64,000 nucleotides of DNA from Solen grandis (Eukaryota; Mollusca; Bivalvia; Adapedonta; Solenidae): assembly GCA_021229015.1 (NCBI GenBank), contig CM037782.1, forward strand, positions 61,453,187 to 61,517,186, given 5' to 3'. The notes beneath the pieces are model-generated. The model was not told where the DNA came from. It saw only the letters and a list, made by a program, of their open reading frames with translations, and did no database searches. The position numbers and the translations under genes are program-made. Positions 45,320 to 57,150 of the stretch are shown here, piece by piece; position 1 is the stretch's first letter, and each line of letters starts with the position of its first letter.

Positions 45320-46562
45320 CTTAACCGGGCAGTCGGTCAAGATGGAGAGAAGAGAGGTGAGATGGCTGCAGGAAGGGCTAACCTGACCTGATAGATGATG
45401 GCCAGTGTCAACTTTGGATTGCTGTGAAGTGTGCACCACCCTTCGTGTTTGCCAGCTAGTGTTTCGTGTGCCGGCCAGTGGTAGTGTTTTTTCTTCTGTG
45501 TTGCTAGCAAAATTGTGAATACAGCGCTGTATGTTTTTTTTTTCTGTTTTGGAATCACAGTGGTTGTTTTGTGTCTGTGCTTGATCTACGCGCGGATGGA
45601 TAAACTTTGGAGGACTAGGAGTTCGCGATGGGAAGGAGCTTCACGTGGATGGAAGGATTGACATTTGGACCAAAAGCTGTACTGTAAATTTATTTCCTTC
45701 TATTCAACTTTATCTTATTTTTTGTTATATTTTGTTTGTAATATTTTTTCTATTTAAATACAAGAGGCATAATTATATACTTGATTGATTTACATTTTGT
45801 CAAATATTATTTTGAGGATTTTTGGAAATCCCATGGTTATTTTTAGGTTAGAAGGTGTTTTATAGTGGCGACGCCTATGCCGTAAGGGGAGATAACTGCA
45901 TTTTACTCTTGCACTTGTTCATTTTTCTATCATTTTGGCCCTTTAATTTTTTTTTTTGATTTCATGAAATTTTTTTGCAGTAACTTTTTGAGGTTTAAAT
46001 ACTATTACAGTAAATTTTTTGATTTACTCATTTTTGAAATTAGGGTTATTATTATTTTTTTTTTTTAGTTAATTAATTTGGGGTCTTTTCTATATTCTTT
46101 ATATTTCCCTGTTTTCTTTACTAATGACTGATGTGTGTATGTGATTGAATAGTGTTGTACAAAGTGAGAAAGAATATAGTGGTGAGTATATATGTGTGAA
46201 CTGTGATTTTGTGTATTTTGTTACCTGCATGTGATCTTGAGTATTCTGTGACCTGTGATTTTGTCAGTTTGTGTTTAATTGTGGTATATTTTTGCATAGT
46301 ATCAATTTAAACCAGTTTCTGTTTCAGCTATAAGAAATAGTGCCTTTGTTCAAATGGTATAATTATGTTTATACATGTTTAATAATTTTCATTTTCAGAA
46401 GCAGTATAGTGTTATTATCTTTTATTTTCAGATTGTATTGACCATTTGTTTGCATTTAAATGTATTTACTCTTTAATCAGTGAATTTGTTTCAGCCCAGA
46501 TTTTTGATTGTATGTATTAATCTGTTTTGTGTTTTCAGGGTTGATATTACGACATTTGTTTC
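45320..46562 (+). other. Untranslated leader of the retrotransposon
   Basis: 1.2 kb between the primer-binding site and gag, rich in T, with no long plus-strand frame. It would hold packaging signals in such elements. A long leader is unusual but not unique. Confidence 0.6.
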
Positions 46563-47585
46563 ATGATGGCTAAATCAAATCCTACACCAGTGTCGAAGCT
46601 TCCTGATAAAAGCTTTAGTAAGCTGACGCCAAAGGGACGTGGTTTTACTCGTTTTTTATCAAATGATCAGCAGAAAGATGTGTCCAGGGTATTTAATGTA
46701 ACACCTTGCATTCCTAAATTTCCAGCTTTTTCAGGGGATGAACCTGTACCCAAAGGTGAATGCTCGTATGTTGAATGGAGATACGAAGTTAAATGTTGTT
46801 TAAGTGACCCTGATCAGGCTGAACACAGTGTTTTGCAAGCTATTCGCAGGTCTATTCGTGGTACTGCCAGGAGGCTGATTATTCCTTTAGGTGAGACAGC
46901 TGACACGAATGATGTCCTCACGAAGCTTGATGCCATGTTTGGTGATGTGTCAACCCATGGGATGGTTATGCAGGAGTTCTTTAATGCCAAGCAGTCAAAT
47001 GGTGAGTCGGTAACCAATTTTGCTTGCAGGCTTGAAACTTTGTTGCAAACCGCCATTGATAACGAACACATTACTCCTGAATCTAAGAATGATCTCTTGA
47101 GACACAAATTTTGGACATCCCTATCCAATGATAAACTGAAATCCCAGACTCGTTATAAATATGATACCATCTCTGATTTTAATGCTCTTTTGCGTGAGAT
47201 AAGGGTTGTTGAAAAGGAAATTTCCTTAAATGCAGAGGGTAGTTCTTCCTCTAGGAAAGTTCATGCTACACCTCTAGGTGCTCACATCAGTCTTGAGGAG
47301 AGACTTGATAAAATGGAAAAGTCCCTCAAGGATGAGATTTCTCATGTTGAATCTCGTTTAGAGGCTAAATATGAGAGAATTGATGAGATATTGAGACGGT
47401 TAGATACGCCTGTAACTCATCCGAGCCAGTATGACTTAGCCCGTCCTCAAGGTGTTGCTAGACCAAAACTGTCCCACTATGGTGGTACTAGGGGTGGTTG
47501 GCAGGGTTCTGCCAGAGGTATGCAGTCTGGTCGAGGTCGTGGTTCTACCTCTTTTAGGCAAACCTACACTCAGCCAAAAGAGTAA
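46563..47585 (+). CDS. gag: Gag structural protein of LTR retrotransposon
   Basis: 340 residues. It is expected to form the capsid-like particle that packages the element RNA. The central part (about 65-230) has the length and helical character of a retrotransposon Gag capsid (for example EWRYEVKCCL, FFNAKQSNGESVTNF). A coiled-coil-like stretch follows (ISLEERLDKMEKSLKDE, SRLEAKYERIDEILRRLD), and the C-terminus is RG-rich (TRGGWQGSARG, SGRGRGS). I see no CCHC zinc knuckle; the RG-rich tail may bind RNA instead. The start ATG at 46563 is the second of two adjacent ATG-like words (CATGATGGC). The frame ends at TAA 47583-47585 and overlaps pol. Confidence 0.9.
   Translation: MMAKSNPTPVSKLPDKSFSKLTPKGRGFTRFLSNDQQKDVSRVFNVTPCIPKFPAFSGDEPVPKGECSYVEWRYEVKCCLSDPDQAEHSVLQAIRRSIRGTARRLIIPLGETADTNDVLTKLDAMFGDVSTHGMVMQEFFNAKQSNGESVTNFACRLETLLQTAIDNEHITPESKNDLLRHKFWTSLSNDKLKSQTRYKYDTISDFNALLREIRVVEKEISLNAEGSSSSRKVHATPLGAHISLEERLDKMEKSLKDEISHVESRLEAKYERIDEILRRLDTPVTHPSQYDLARPQGVARPKLSHYGGTRGGWQGSARGMQSGRGRGSTSFRQTYTQPKE
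47558..47585 (+). promoter_or_regulatory. gag-pol overlap, candidate -1 frameshift site
   Basis: The pol frame is open from just after a TAG at 47555-47557 and lies at -1 relative to gag. The two frames overlap for 28 bp. The gag codons CCA AAA GAG just before the stop could let the AAA codon slip back one base onto A AA (47576-47578). No classic X XXY YYZ heptamer is obvious. Confidence 0.55.
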
Positions 47586-50500
47586 CCGCCTCAGTAGGGG
47601 GCCAGACTGAGGCTGGTGAAATTGAAGGTCCACCTACAGATTTATTGTCTAGACTAGTTGGGGAATCAAACCAAGCAACCATATGGATAAATGGTAAAGA
47701 GTTTGTCTGTCTGATAGATACTGGGTCGATGATTACAGTTATAAATGAAAGCTCTGTGAAGTCTTTGCCAGAGGTACCCAGCATTTTGCCTTTAGAAAAC
47801 TTAGGCCTAGATATTTCATTAGCAGATGGTGCTAAACTTCAATATCTTGGATACATTGAATGTTCTATGTCTGTCCCATTTTCAGATTTTAAGATTGATG
47901 TTCCAGTTTTGGTGACCCCTGATAATGAGTTCTCCAAGTCATGTCCTATAATTGTAGGAACAAACATTATTAGGCTTTTTAGGGATTACTCTGAACCCTC
48001 TCTTTTGCCAGCTGAGTGGGAAACTGCTGTCAATAGTTTGACATGTCAGTCTTTTTCGGCTAGGCTATATGGTAAAAAGTCTTTTAAACTTGCACCCAAT
48101 CAGACATCAACTCTGACATGTGTTGTCAGGAATGTTGATCATAGTATTGGACAGGTGGTTACAGAAAATCCTGATAGTGGTAATCCTGGATATTTGATTT
48201 GCCCACGGCTTGTTAAACTGAAGCAGTCTGGTTCATTTGCCAGAATTGCTGTCAGAGTCTGCAATATGACCGCAAAGCCAATAACCATAAGACCAAAGTC
48301 AACTGTTTGTCAGCTCACACAGGTTGATGTTCTGGACAGTTTGGCTTCTGAGTTGCCTTCATGCAAGCCTGTTGCTTCTGTGGCTGATGACCTAGGTATA
48401 AACATCAATAAGGACAACCTCACTCCTGAGCAGGTCCTTCGAGTTCATCAGATTTTGGGCAACTGGAAACATGTGTTTTCTACTGGCTTTACAGACATTG
48501 GTTGCACTGATCTCCTTGAACACAAGATTGTGTTGGAGGATGACAGGCCATTCAAGCAACCATACAGAAAAATACCACCGGCTATGTATGAGGAGGTCCG
48601 GCAGCATATCAAGCAGATGCTTGACGCTGGGGTGATTAGGGAGTCAGACAGTCCGTATTCCAGCAATGTAGTTCTTGTCAGAAAGAAAGACGGAAGTCTT
48701 CGTTTCTGCATTGACTGGAGACTGTTGAATTCTCGAACCAGGAAGGATGCTTATATGCTCCCCAGGTTCGATGACATTGTTGACTCTCTGGTTGGCTCCA
48801 CAATGTTTTCTAAACTAGACCTCAGATCAGGTTATTGGAATGTCAAGATGGAGGAGGGCAGCATTCCCTTTACTGCATTCTCAGTAGGAAACCTAGGTTT
48901 CTACGAGTGGACGCGTATGGGCTTTGGCTTGACAAATGCCTGCGCTACGTTCCAGCGACTAGCTGAACGTACCATGGGAGAGCTCCACTTACGAGAATGC
49001 CTCGTCTTTATTGATGACATCTTGATATTTTCCAAAACCTTTGATGAACATGTCAGACGTTTGGAATCTGTTTTTTCCAAACTAGCTGAACATGGTCTCA
49101 AGTTGAAACCTTCCAAATGCGAGCTGTTTATGACCTCTGTCTCCTATTTAGGACATACTATTTCAGCATCTGGTATACATACAGATCCTGAAAAGACCTC
49201 TGCCATTGAGAAGTGGCCTGTTCCTAAGAATGTTAAGGAACTGCGGCAATTCCTGGGCTTTGCTGGCTATTATCGACGCTTTGTTGAAAATTATGCGGCT
49301 ATAGTCAATCCTCTCAATGCACTGCTCCAGGGACACTGTCTTAATGGTCAGAAAGGCTCTAAGAAAAAGAGAAAGAACAGCCCTGTCAAGTGGTCTTGGG
49401 GTGAAGAGCAGCAAGCTGCTTTTCAAACCCTCATAGAGAAGCTTTCAACTGCTCCGGTCTTGGCATTTGCTGACTACACCAAGCCCTTCGTCCTTCACAC
49501 CGACAGCTCAAGCACAGGTCTTGGTGCAGTCTTATACCAGAAGGATGAAGCTCGTACTGAAAGGGTAGTAGCTTATGCAAGTCGGAGTTTGAGACCCAGT
49601 GAGAAGCGTTATCCTGCTCACAAACTGGAATTTCTTGCTCTCAAGTGGGCCATTACAGAAAAATTCAATGACTACCTCTGGGGTAACACTTTTGAGGTCA
49701 CTGACAATAACCCACTGACTTATGTGCTGACCAGCGCCAAGTTGGATGCCACAGGTCATCGCTGGGTAGCAGCTCTGGCTAACTTTGATTTTTCAATCCG
49801 GTATCGGGCTGGAAAGTTGAATGCAGATGCTGATGGGCTCTCACGCATTCCAGTAATTTTTCCAGAAGCAGTACAAGCGGTCTGCACAGCCGTCACTGCT
49901 AGCACACCTATGTGTGTGTCTGCTGGTTGTTTGCCTCCTTCGGCCGAGGAGGTTGGGAACCAGTTTGACAGCTTCCAGAAGGTGGACTGGAAATTTGAGC
50001 AGGCACAGGACGAGGTATTGTCCAGGGTCTTGAGCCTTCTTCGTGGTGGTCTCCGCCCCAGGGAGGAGGAGCTCAGGTGTGAGCCTGGGAGTGTACAGCG
50101 ATTCCTTCGGGAATGGAACCGTCTCACCATTGAGGACGGGGTGCTGTACCGGACCACTACGCAAGATGGCCAGCCCTGTAGACAGTTAGTTTTACCCCTA
50201 TCATACAAGAAACTAGCCTTGAAGGGTGTACATGAGGATGTGGGGCATCCTGGCAAGGAAAAGACCCTATGGCTTGCAAGGCAACGGTTCTACTGGCCCG
50301 GACTAGGGAAAGAGGTCAATGCCAAAGTTGAATCTTGCGAGCGCTGCATTCACAGGAAAGCTCCCTCTCAAACCGCAGAATTGGTCAACATCAAGACATC
50401 TCGACCTATGGAGTTGGTTTGTGTCGACTTTCTAACTTTAGAAATGTCTAAGGGCGGCTATGAGAACATCCTGGTGATTACAGACAGCTTCACCAGGTAC

Positions 50501-51742
50501 GCTCAAGCTGTTCCATGCAGGAACCAGACTGCACAAACCACTGCTAGGGCACTTTATGACCATTTCTTTCGGTATTACTCTTTCCCAGAAAAGCTGCACA
50601 GTGACCAGGGCAGAAACTTTGAGAGTAGGGTTATTTCAGAGCTTTGCAAAATAGCCGGCACTGCAAAGACTCGAACTACACCCTATCATGCCCAGTCAAA
50701 CCCCTCTGAGCGCTTTAACCAGACACTTTTAAAGATGCTTGGCACTTTGGAGGCCGAAAAGAAGCAGGATTGGAAATCCTATATTGCACCCCTTGTCCAG
50801 GCTTATAACGCCACAAGGAGTGATGCTACAGGGTTTTCTCCCCATTACTTAATGTTTGGCTGGCACCCTAGACTCGCAGTAGACGCATACTTGGGCACCG
50901 GTTGTAGGCTTCATCGCCAAGACCACCAATCTTATGCTCAAAAGCTTAAGAGCAGGTTACAGTATGCCTACAAGTTGTCCGCTGCTGAGTCTGCAAAGCA
51001 GTTAACCAAGGGGAAGCGCTATTATGATAGACATGCCAAGGCATCCAAGTTAGAAGTGGGTGACCGTGTCCTAGTGCTTTCGGTTGGACACAAAGGGAAG
51101 CACAAGCTGGCAGACAGATGGGAAGAGCACCCTTACGTCATTCTATCCATACCAAACCCGGATATACCGGTGTATGACGTTAAACGGGAGGATGGACAGG
51201 GTAAAGTTCGAACCCTTCACCGTAACATGCTGTTACAGTTCAATACCTTACCCCCAAGGCCAGCACCTGTTGCAACTCCCAAACCTCTCAAACCAGCCAA
51301 ACACAGAACCCAGCTATTGGAACAGACAGGGGTGGAGTCAGACACAGATACTGATTCCAGCAGCAGCTCCAGTCCTGGGGTTTATGTAATTCCCCAGAGG
51401 AGGTCACGTTACCTCAACCAAGACTGTGGCCCTAGTTCTACACAGAATTTGAGTAATTCTGTCCACAGCAGACAGTCAGACTTGTCTGTAGTAGAAGAGG
51501 TACCGCTGTCTTCTGAACATGGGACTCCAACTGCTCAAGAGCCCTCAGCTGTTCCTGGCACTCCTATCCCAGAGTGCCAAATTCCAACTCTTGACCCTGA
51601 CACTCCAGAACCTGAAGGGGTGCGGGCGCGCCGCTCAACTAGGGTCAGAAAGCCCCCTGATAGGTTAGGCCAATGGGTTTTCAAACTCACAGCCACTCCA
51701 AAGCCTGTTCAAGAAAATACCATTACTGAGTATTTTGTTTGA
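47558..51742 (+). CDS. pol: Pol polyprotein of LTR retrotransposon
   Basis: It is open from 47558; the first listed start would be TTG 47645, and residues here are numbered from that codon. Domains in order: aspartic protease (LIDTGS near 24-28), reverse transcriptase with FIDDILIF (D457, D458), RNase H (LHTDSSSTGLGAVLY, D620), integrase zinc-binding H863/H868/C898/C901, and integrase core D928, D987, E1022 (spacing 58 and 34). A GPY/F-like module follows (KLADRWEEHPYVI), then a Ser/Asp-rich tail (DTDTDSSSSSSPG). All the catalytic residues are present, so this copy may be functional. The element would be expressed as Gag-Pol by a -1 shift. At the third catalytic position the sequence reads SNPSERFNQTL. 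It ends at TGA 51740-51742. Confidence 0.95.
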   Translation, partial: ANLHSAKRVTASVGGQTEAGEIEGPPTDLLSRLVGESNQATIWINGKEFVCLIDTGSMITVINESSVKSLPEVPSILPLENLGLDISLADGAKLQYLGYIECSMSVPFSDFKIDVPVLVTPDNEFSKSCPIIVGTNIIRLFRDYSEPSLLPAEWETAVNSLTCQSFSARLYGKKSFKLAPNQTSTLTCVVRNVDHSIGQVVTENPDSGNPGYLICPRLVKLKQSGSFARIAVRVCNMTAKPITIRPKSTVCQLTQVDVLDSLASELPSCKPVASVADDLGININKDNLTPEQVLRVHQILGNWKHVFSTGFTDIGCTDLLEHKIVLEDDRPFKQPYRKIPPAMYEEVRQHIKQMLDAGVIRESDSPYSSNVVLVRKKDGSLRFCIDWRLLNSRTRKDAYMLPRFDDIVDSLVGSTMFSKLDLRSGYWNVKMEEGSIPFTAFSVGNLGFYEWTRMGFGLTNACATFQRLAERTMGELHLRECLVFIDDILIFSKTFDEHVRRLESVFSKLAEHGLKLKPSKCELFMTSVSYLGHTISASGIHTDPEKTSAIEKWPVPKNVKELRQFLGFAGYYRRFVENYAAIVNPLNALLQGHCLNGQKGSKKKRKNSPVKWSWGEEQQAAFQTLIEKLSTAPVLAFADYTKPFVLHTDSSSTGLGAVLYQKDEARTERVVAYASRSLRPSEKRYPAHKLEFLALKWAITEKFNDYLWGNTFEVTDNNPLTYVLTSAKLDATGHRWVAALANFDFSIRYRAGKLNADADGLSRIPVIFPEAVQAVCTAVTASTPMCVSAGCLPPSAEEVGNQFDSFQKVDWKFEQAQDEVLSRVLSLLRGGLRPREEELRCEPGSVQRFLREWNRLTIEDGVLYRTTTQDGQPCRQLVLPLSYKKLALKGVHEDVGHPGKEKTLWLARQRFYWPGLGKEVNAKVESCERCIHRKAPSQTAELVNIKTSRPMELVCVDFLTLEMSKGGYENILVITDSFTRYAQAVPCRNQTAQTTARALYDHFFRYYSFPEKLHSDQGRNFESRVISELCKIAGTAKTRTTPYHAQSNPSERFNQTLLKMLGTLEAEKKQDWKSYIAPLVQAYNATRSDATGFSPHYLMFGWHPRLAVDAYLGTGCRLHRQDHQSYAQKLKSRLQYAYKLSAAESAKQLTKGKRYYDRHAKASKLEVGDRVLVLSVGHKGKHKLADRWEEHPYVILSIPNPDIPVYDVKREDGQGKVRTLHRNMLLQFNTLPPRPAPVATPKPLKPAKHRTQLLEQTGVESDTDTDSSSSSSPGVYVIPQRRSRYLNQDCGPSSTQNLSNSVHSRQSDLSVVEEVPLSSEHGTPTAQEPSAVPGTPIPECQIPTLDPDTPEPEGVRARRSTRVRKPPDRLGQWVFKLTATPKPVQENTITEYFV

Positions 51743-52340
51743 TTTTATTTATTGTTGTTTGTCCTGATTTTTATGGCTGTTGCAAAGACATTCAGATAAT
51801 ATGAATTCCCAGATCAAAGCTGATAATTTATGAAATCCAGAATTTAAAATATTTTATTTTTCAGCTTTAGCTTGTATTTCTGTAGTGTTAGAAATATAAA
51901 TAGTTCTGTCTAAAGATAGAATGGGGAATTGTTTTCTTGTCTCTGATATTTTAATATTTATAATAATGTAATTTCATGTGTATTTTATGTTAAATCTTGT
52001 CCAGAATAATTTATTACCTGGAAACTTGGGAACTACTTACTAGATGTTGGCTTGGTGAACAGGACCATTGATATTGTGACCCATTTGGTCAATTGATTAG
52101 ACTGCTTTTGAATACACAGACCGTCAATGTTTGTTTAGTGTTTTGCATGAAAGCCTTATTTTAGTGCCATTGGATTGGTGGCTGAACCCAATAGTGTGAT
52201 GTTTTCAGCAGATAAATGTCAGAGATTTTATTTGTGGTCTTGTTTCAGCTGACGCCATTTACATACCTGCATTGTAGTTATTAATAATGTTTATTATATT
52301 TTTTTTATAGGTTTATAAAATGCCAGGAGTCATTTTTCCA
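51743..52340 (+). other. 3' untranslated part of the retrotransposon
   Basis: About 600 bp between pol and the polypurine tract with no frame of note; there is no sign of an envelope gene. Confidence 0.6.
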
Positions 52341-52341
52341 T

Positions 52342-52353
52342 TGGGAGGGAGTA
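52342..52353 (+). promoter_or_regulatory. Polypurine tract
   Basis: GGGAGGGAGTA lies directly before the TGTTACCC start of the 3' LTR. It would prime plus-strand synthesis. Confidence 0.75.
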
Positions 52354-52930
52354 TGTTACCCAGGCATTATTAGATGACATTTTGTAGTAATTCATGTTTC
52401 ATGTCATATTTGTGAGTCATTGTTTATGTTGTACCTGTCACTTGTCTTGTTGTGTATATTTAGTGCATGTCAGTAGTGAGTGTGTTTGTTTAGGATCAGT
52501 GTGCAGCATGAAGTGTCATTTTGTGAGTGCTGATCGGGTGTATGATGGGTAAATCAGTCAGGTGTAACGTTATTTTCTTCCTTTCCTTTCTAGTCTTTAT
52601 TTCTCATACTGGTTTTCACTTTCTATGAGAGCAGATGTACATTTCATAACTTTACATCAGAAAATATAATTATTTTCTTTCATATAAGTCCACTGCCCGG
52701 TAAGTTAATTCTATTTGATTTATTTGATTAAGCAAACTCTATATTTAAATTGATTATTGCTCTGTGAATTGATTTGAATTTATTGAAATAGCTGGATTTA
52801 TTTCTTTTGTTCTTTGAATTTCTAAATTATTAATATGATTATTATTATTTTAGGTTAAATGGAATATTGAAACGAAAATATAGAGTACTAGAACCTGCAG
52901 CCGGACTTGTTATTTCTAACCCCGGTAACA
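52354..52930 (+). repeat. 3' LTR, 577 bp
   Basis: Nearly identical to 44725-45300 and followed by the duplicated TAAG. Confidence 0.95.
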
Positions 52931-52934
52931 TAAG

Positions 52935-53569
52935 TACTCTGTTGATTACGGCCCAGGGAGGCGATATTATACTATCGAACAAGAAAGCAACTTTTTACTC
53001 CCGCACCGCTGACGTAATACGTAGAAAAACAGGTTCCTTCTCAGTCGGTCGCAGAAAGATGAACAGATCAGATTAAACCAGGAATAAGCTCTGGGGAAAC
53101 TGCTTTGAACGCTCGGAAATCTGGACTGGTTTAAAGGCTACCGAAAGTACATGTTGCTAGCCTGGTAGTCGCATAATTGGGCAGATTCGATTGGAATACG
53201 CCTCTTTGTTCCTTGCATTCCTTATTCCACTCCTCAATTTTGTGCAGCTTATAATTCTCATCGACAAGGAGTAGCTTAATAGCTTCAAGTACATTCTTCA
53301 AGAAAACTATGTATAAATTCTGTTCGAAACAAGACTACAGCTAGATGCATAAAAGGGAAATATGAAACTTATGTTGCTTATATCCATGCTATAAGTGATC
53401 AACACCTGATTAATGTAAGTACAGCAGTTATAGATTTAGCTTCCTATTTCACATGAATGGGGATTAATTTCTAATATTTAAAACAGTGCAACTTTCTATT
53501 CACATGTCTAACGGCGATTTTCAGCATTTTTTGAAATGCTAATACTTGTGCAATACACAACTATCTCTG
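52935..53569. other. Non-coding, nothing recognised
   Basis: Sequence flanking the retrotransposon; no gene or repeat supported. Confidence 0.4.
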
Positions 53570-53760
53570 TCCCTAGCCCAGCATCCCCACAGTGATCTCC
53601 CTTTATATCCTTACAGTGATCTCCATTTATATCCTCACAGTGATCTCCCTTTATATCCTTACATGATCTCCCTTTATATCCTCACAGTGATCTCCCATTA
53701 TATCCTAACAGTAATCTCCCTTTAATATCCGCACAGTGATCTCCCTTTGTAAGTGCGTTT
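53570..53760 (+). repeat. 24-bp minisatellite, about eight copies
   Basis: The unit is close to ACAGTGATCTCCCTTTATAT plus CCTT/CCTC. Some copies have small indels. Confidence 0.85.
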
Positions 53761-54657
53761 CCGCTTCTAAAAATATATAGCAAAAACGGAAAACCATTTT
53801 TAACCATTTGATAGCTTTTATTTAAAAAACAAATCTCTGCGTAAATTACTCCCAAATGATACAAAACCGTGTATTCAACACGATGTTGTCAGTTCTTAGA
53901 CCTTTAATTGCATTTTGAGTAATTTAGTTTTTGCGTGTGTGCATTCATTTGTGGGAAAACGTAATAGGAACACAATGATTTATTAATGTTACTGTTAACA
54001 GCAATGGGTAAGATGAAAAAAAAGTTTGATAGAACAGAACATAATTTTTATTATAGGCTTAGGCACTCAGCCCATCCCCATAAACATCAACATTTACAAT
54101 GGCATGCGGAGACAATACAAACATAGTGAAATCAATATGTGAGAATATTACATTATATATAGGGAGTCTTATCTCATCATTACGTTATATAAATACAAGT
54201 TTTAAATAATATATATACTCAAACACACTGTGCACAGGGATTAAATTCTGCACAAAAAGTTCTTTGTGTTTGGTACCACCTTTTAGCTTATTCAATTACC
54301 TACAAAATGACGTATTTAATTAAAAAATTATGGTTTCTGTAGAGACGTGTTAATCGAATAAAAGTGGTAGGGGTCAAAATGAAAAATACGCAAACTATGC
54401 TAATGGATTTTACTTGTGATTAAATAACGATTTTTGACTCTCTTATGATTTTTGAGCGCATTCTTAATTCAAGGGCAGATAACTCAAAATAAATCTTACT
54501 GATACCTTATATTATTTCTTATTAATGTTTGTGATTTCATATCAAGTCATTATGCAAAATTTGAAACCAGTTGATCCTAAAGGAATTTTGTTGTCTTTAA
54601 AACTGTAGATATATTGCATTTTTTTTTTAAAAAAAGGAGAGATAGTTTGAGGAAAAT

Positions 54658-54705
<48 letters not shown>

Positions 54706-55609
54706 ATAAAATCTGTCGCATAGAATTTCTACATATTTTGCACAGATACAGGGTATAAAGTACTGAACATTAATATTGAAACATTATGAGGTGTTGTTTG
54801 GATGTGCTTCGTTAGTTTCCATGATTTATTACGATCCAACCATTTGTTTTATTAATAGTATGGTTTACAATGCTTCATACTTCCGGATGGCCTAGTAGTA
54901 AGTTCAGCGGATTTGTAATCACAAAGTGGCAGGTTCGAATCCATGATGCAGACAATTATATATGATAATTCATGTTTTTTTTCCACCTATCAGTTTTTCT
55001 TTTCATTATTTGCTGTGTGAGGGGATAGACGAATAATTTGTTAAATTACTGGTGTCTTTTTCATTTATTGTCGTCTTTTAACTATATATGCAGTCGTGTA
55101 TTGAGTAAACCATCTAAAGTATTCAACCATGTCGATCAAATCTGGCTATATATATGTGTGATTTGCATGTATAACATTATTAAACATTATGAATATGAAA
55201 ATATATGGTCTGATCTAGATTCGAAACCACAACCCTTCAGCTCCGAAGTCAAGCACATTATCATTGGGGCTAGCAAGGCTATGATTCGTATATGCTTCTA
55301 CGTAATACATAAACGTATTGTGCCTTACTTTAAACTCCATATGTTTGACTTCAAAAACCCGACAATTGTCTAAGATAGGTCACTGAATATTTAGATGTCT
55401 CAAGGTTTATATTGCAAGACTATACAGATTTTATGCAATAAAATTACTAATTGTCTATGAATTTAAAATCCAATGCTTTGCCTTGCACACACTTATAAGC
55501 TAGGATAATGTTGCAGTATTTTTCAATTGGCAGCTCTCAGGACTATCGATCCTTTGATTATGTGATTGTGTCATTAATATCGAGTATGACCCCCGGCTTA
55601 TCGTTTAAG
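53761..55609. other. Non-coding; (TA)n and tRNA-like word
   Basis: A (TA)n run lies at about 54659-54700. At 54885-54955 the plus strand has GGATGGCCTAGTAGTAAG and GGTTCGAATCC, a tRNA-like SINE head. A frame at 55038-55373 (111 codons) is unrecognised. No gene supported. Confidence 0.35.
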
Positions 55610-55985
55610 CTGTAAAATACGACGTCTCATGGGATCGACGTAACTTTGCACGACACGTGGAGGAATGTGTTTCATTCCGCCCGTAGAGCATGAAGATTAT
55701 TGACAACATGCCTGGACCCCACTCTACGACCAAGCAGGTCCAAAATATGCTCTATAGGGTTCAGATCTGAAGAAACAGCAGACCAAGGCAAGACGACAAC
55801 GCCGTTTACATTCAGACATTGCCGAGTAAGCCGTGCGGTGTGCGGACGTGCGTTGTCATGCATCAGTGTGGCGGGAGCATGCTGGTGAATAAATGGAACA
55901 GATACTAGTCTCAAAACTTGATTTATGTACTCTGCTCCGCTGAGATTGCCTTTCACCGTGACCAGATCAGTTTTCCTGTGATATG
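55610..55985 (-). pseudogene. Tc1/mariner transposase fragment
   Basis: The frame 55956-55672 encodes the C-terminal half of a Tc1-type transposase: GNLSGAEYINQVL, MHDNARPHTARLTR (second Asp of DDE), VVLPWSAVSSDLNPIEHILD (Glu region), then a stop where QE-rich helices would continue. Upstream the frame extends only to about 55985. The first Asp region, the DNA-binding domain and the terminal repeats are missing. It is inactive. Confidence 0.85.
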
Positions 55986-56945
55986 AAATATCAATTTATA
56001 ATATAAAACTAAAAATTATGTCAAAAATTAACAATTTGAGTCATTGTTTTCTGCAATATCAACATCTATACTATGGATTAATTTATATTTTGAAAGTCAT
56101 ATAATTTCAAGTTTTCCAAGAGCGACACAACATAATTTTCAGCTATGGAGTCTCGGACCCTTTTGCATCATGTACACACCTTTTTTAAACTATTAAGTAA
56201 CGACTTCGGCATAATAGTTTGTGACTTTTTATTACATAAAAGTGTCATTTTACGCACATTTTAAGCAACTACATAAAAAAGATTGAGAGATCATTGATTA
56301 TATGATCTGTATTTACTGATTTTGATACAATACACAAGTAAAATACAAGAAGTAGATGCTATTTATAAATTAAAAAAAAAATCTTTAATGAATTCATTTG
56401 GTTGGAATGACTGGTAATATATATTACAAAAAAAATGTTGTCTGCTTGAAATTCACGCGAATGTTCTTCTACTGATGGAATGTAGTTGATACCCTAATTG
56501 TAGAATTTGAAAGATTAATTGATTACCTAATTATTTTATGAAGAATATTTGACGAACAAGAACATATATATCGCCAGTCTTTATGATGTAAGAAGTTGCA
56601 ATATATTGATAGAAACGGAAACACTTACGCCAGTTGATCGCGTGACTTCATCTTGGCAAGTTCACAGGAATAATCAGTTAAGGTACGTATTACCGAATTA
56701 GCACCGTCGTCTAACAGATTATCACTGGTTTTCTTCTCTAAGTATTGATTCCTATCATTCTTTGTCTTATAATTCTCTTTATCACCGTACTAAGTACTTC
56801 CCTCGAAGTAACACTCCATTTATTACCCCCTTTCGATGTAAGGTGTGATTCAATCGCATATTGTGTGGATTAAAGCTATTCCTATCTCATTAACAGTGAG
56901 TATACATGTACTTATATTAATCGTAAAAGAATGATAGGAGTGTAG
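55986..56945. other. Non-coding, nothing recognised
   Basis: AT-rich. It contains the source-like copy of a 35-bp word (56320-56354) that recurs inside the MITE at 58206-58240. Confidence 0.4.
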
Positions 56946-57150
56946 CTCTCAGCATATAAGGGTAGTTCCAGGACAGTTTGGCCTGGTGTCAGGGTAACGT
57001 GACTGGATGTGGTATCATGCCATATGTATACGGCGAAATACTGTGGTATTGCAGGACTATATCGGTCTCATATAGGCATAGTCTCCAAATGACTGAGATA
57101 CTGTCGGTGGGACGTTAAAACCGATAAGCAAACAAACAAACAAACAAACA
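56946..57150 (+). mobile_element. SINE family 2, 5' truncated copy
   Basis: It has CAGCATATAAGGGTAGTTCC, GGTATCATGCC, GGCGAAATACTGTGG, TGACTGAGATACTGTCGGTG and GGACGTTAAAACC followed by (CAAA)n. The head is missing. A shorter related piece is near 24534-24585. Confidence 0.75.

Larger units (their letters stand above)
44725..52930 (+). mobile_element. Ty3/gypsy-type LTR retrotransposon, nearly intact
   Basis: 8,206 bp. The LTRs (44725-45300 and 52354-52930) start TGTTACCC and end GGTAACA. The 4-bp duplication TAAG is at 44721-44724 and 52931-52934. The order is LTR, primer-binding site, leader, gag, pol (protease, reverse transcriptase, RNase H, integrase), polypurine tract, LTR. Integrase after RNase H is the Ty3/gypsy (Metaviridae) order. 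The LTRs differ at only about four positions and both genes are open, so the insertion is recent. No envelope gene is present. Confidence 0.97.

Noticed and set aside
55700..55888. Plus-strand frame at the Tc1 fragment
   Set aside because: It is the reverse of the transposase frame on the minus strand.
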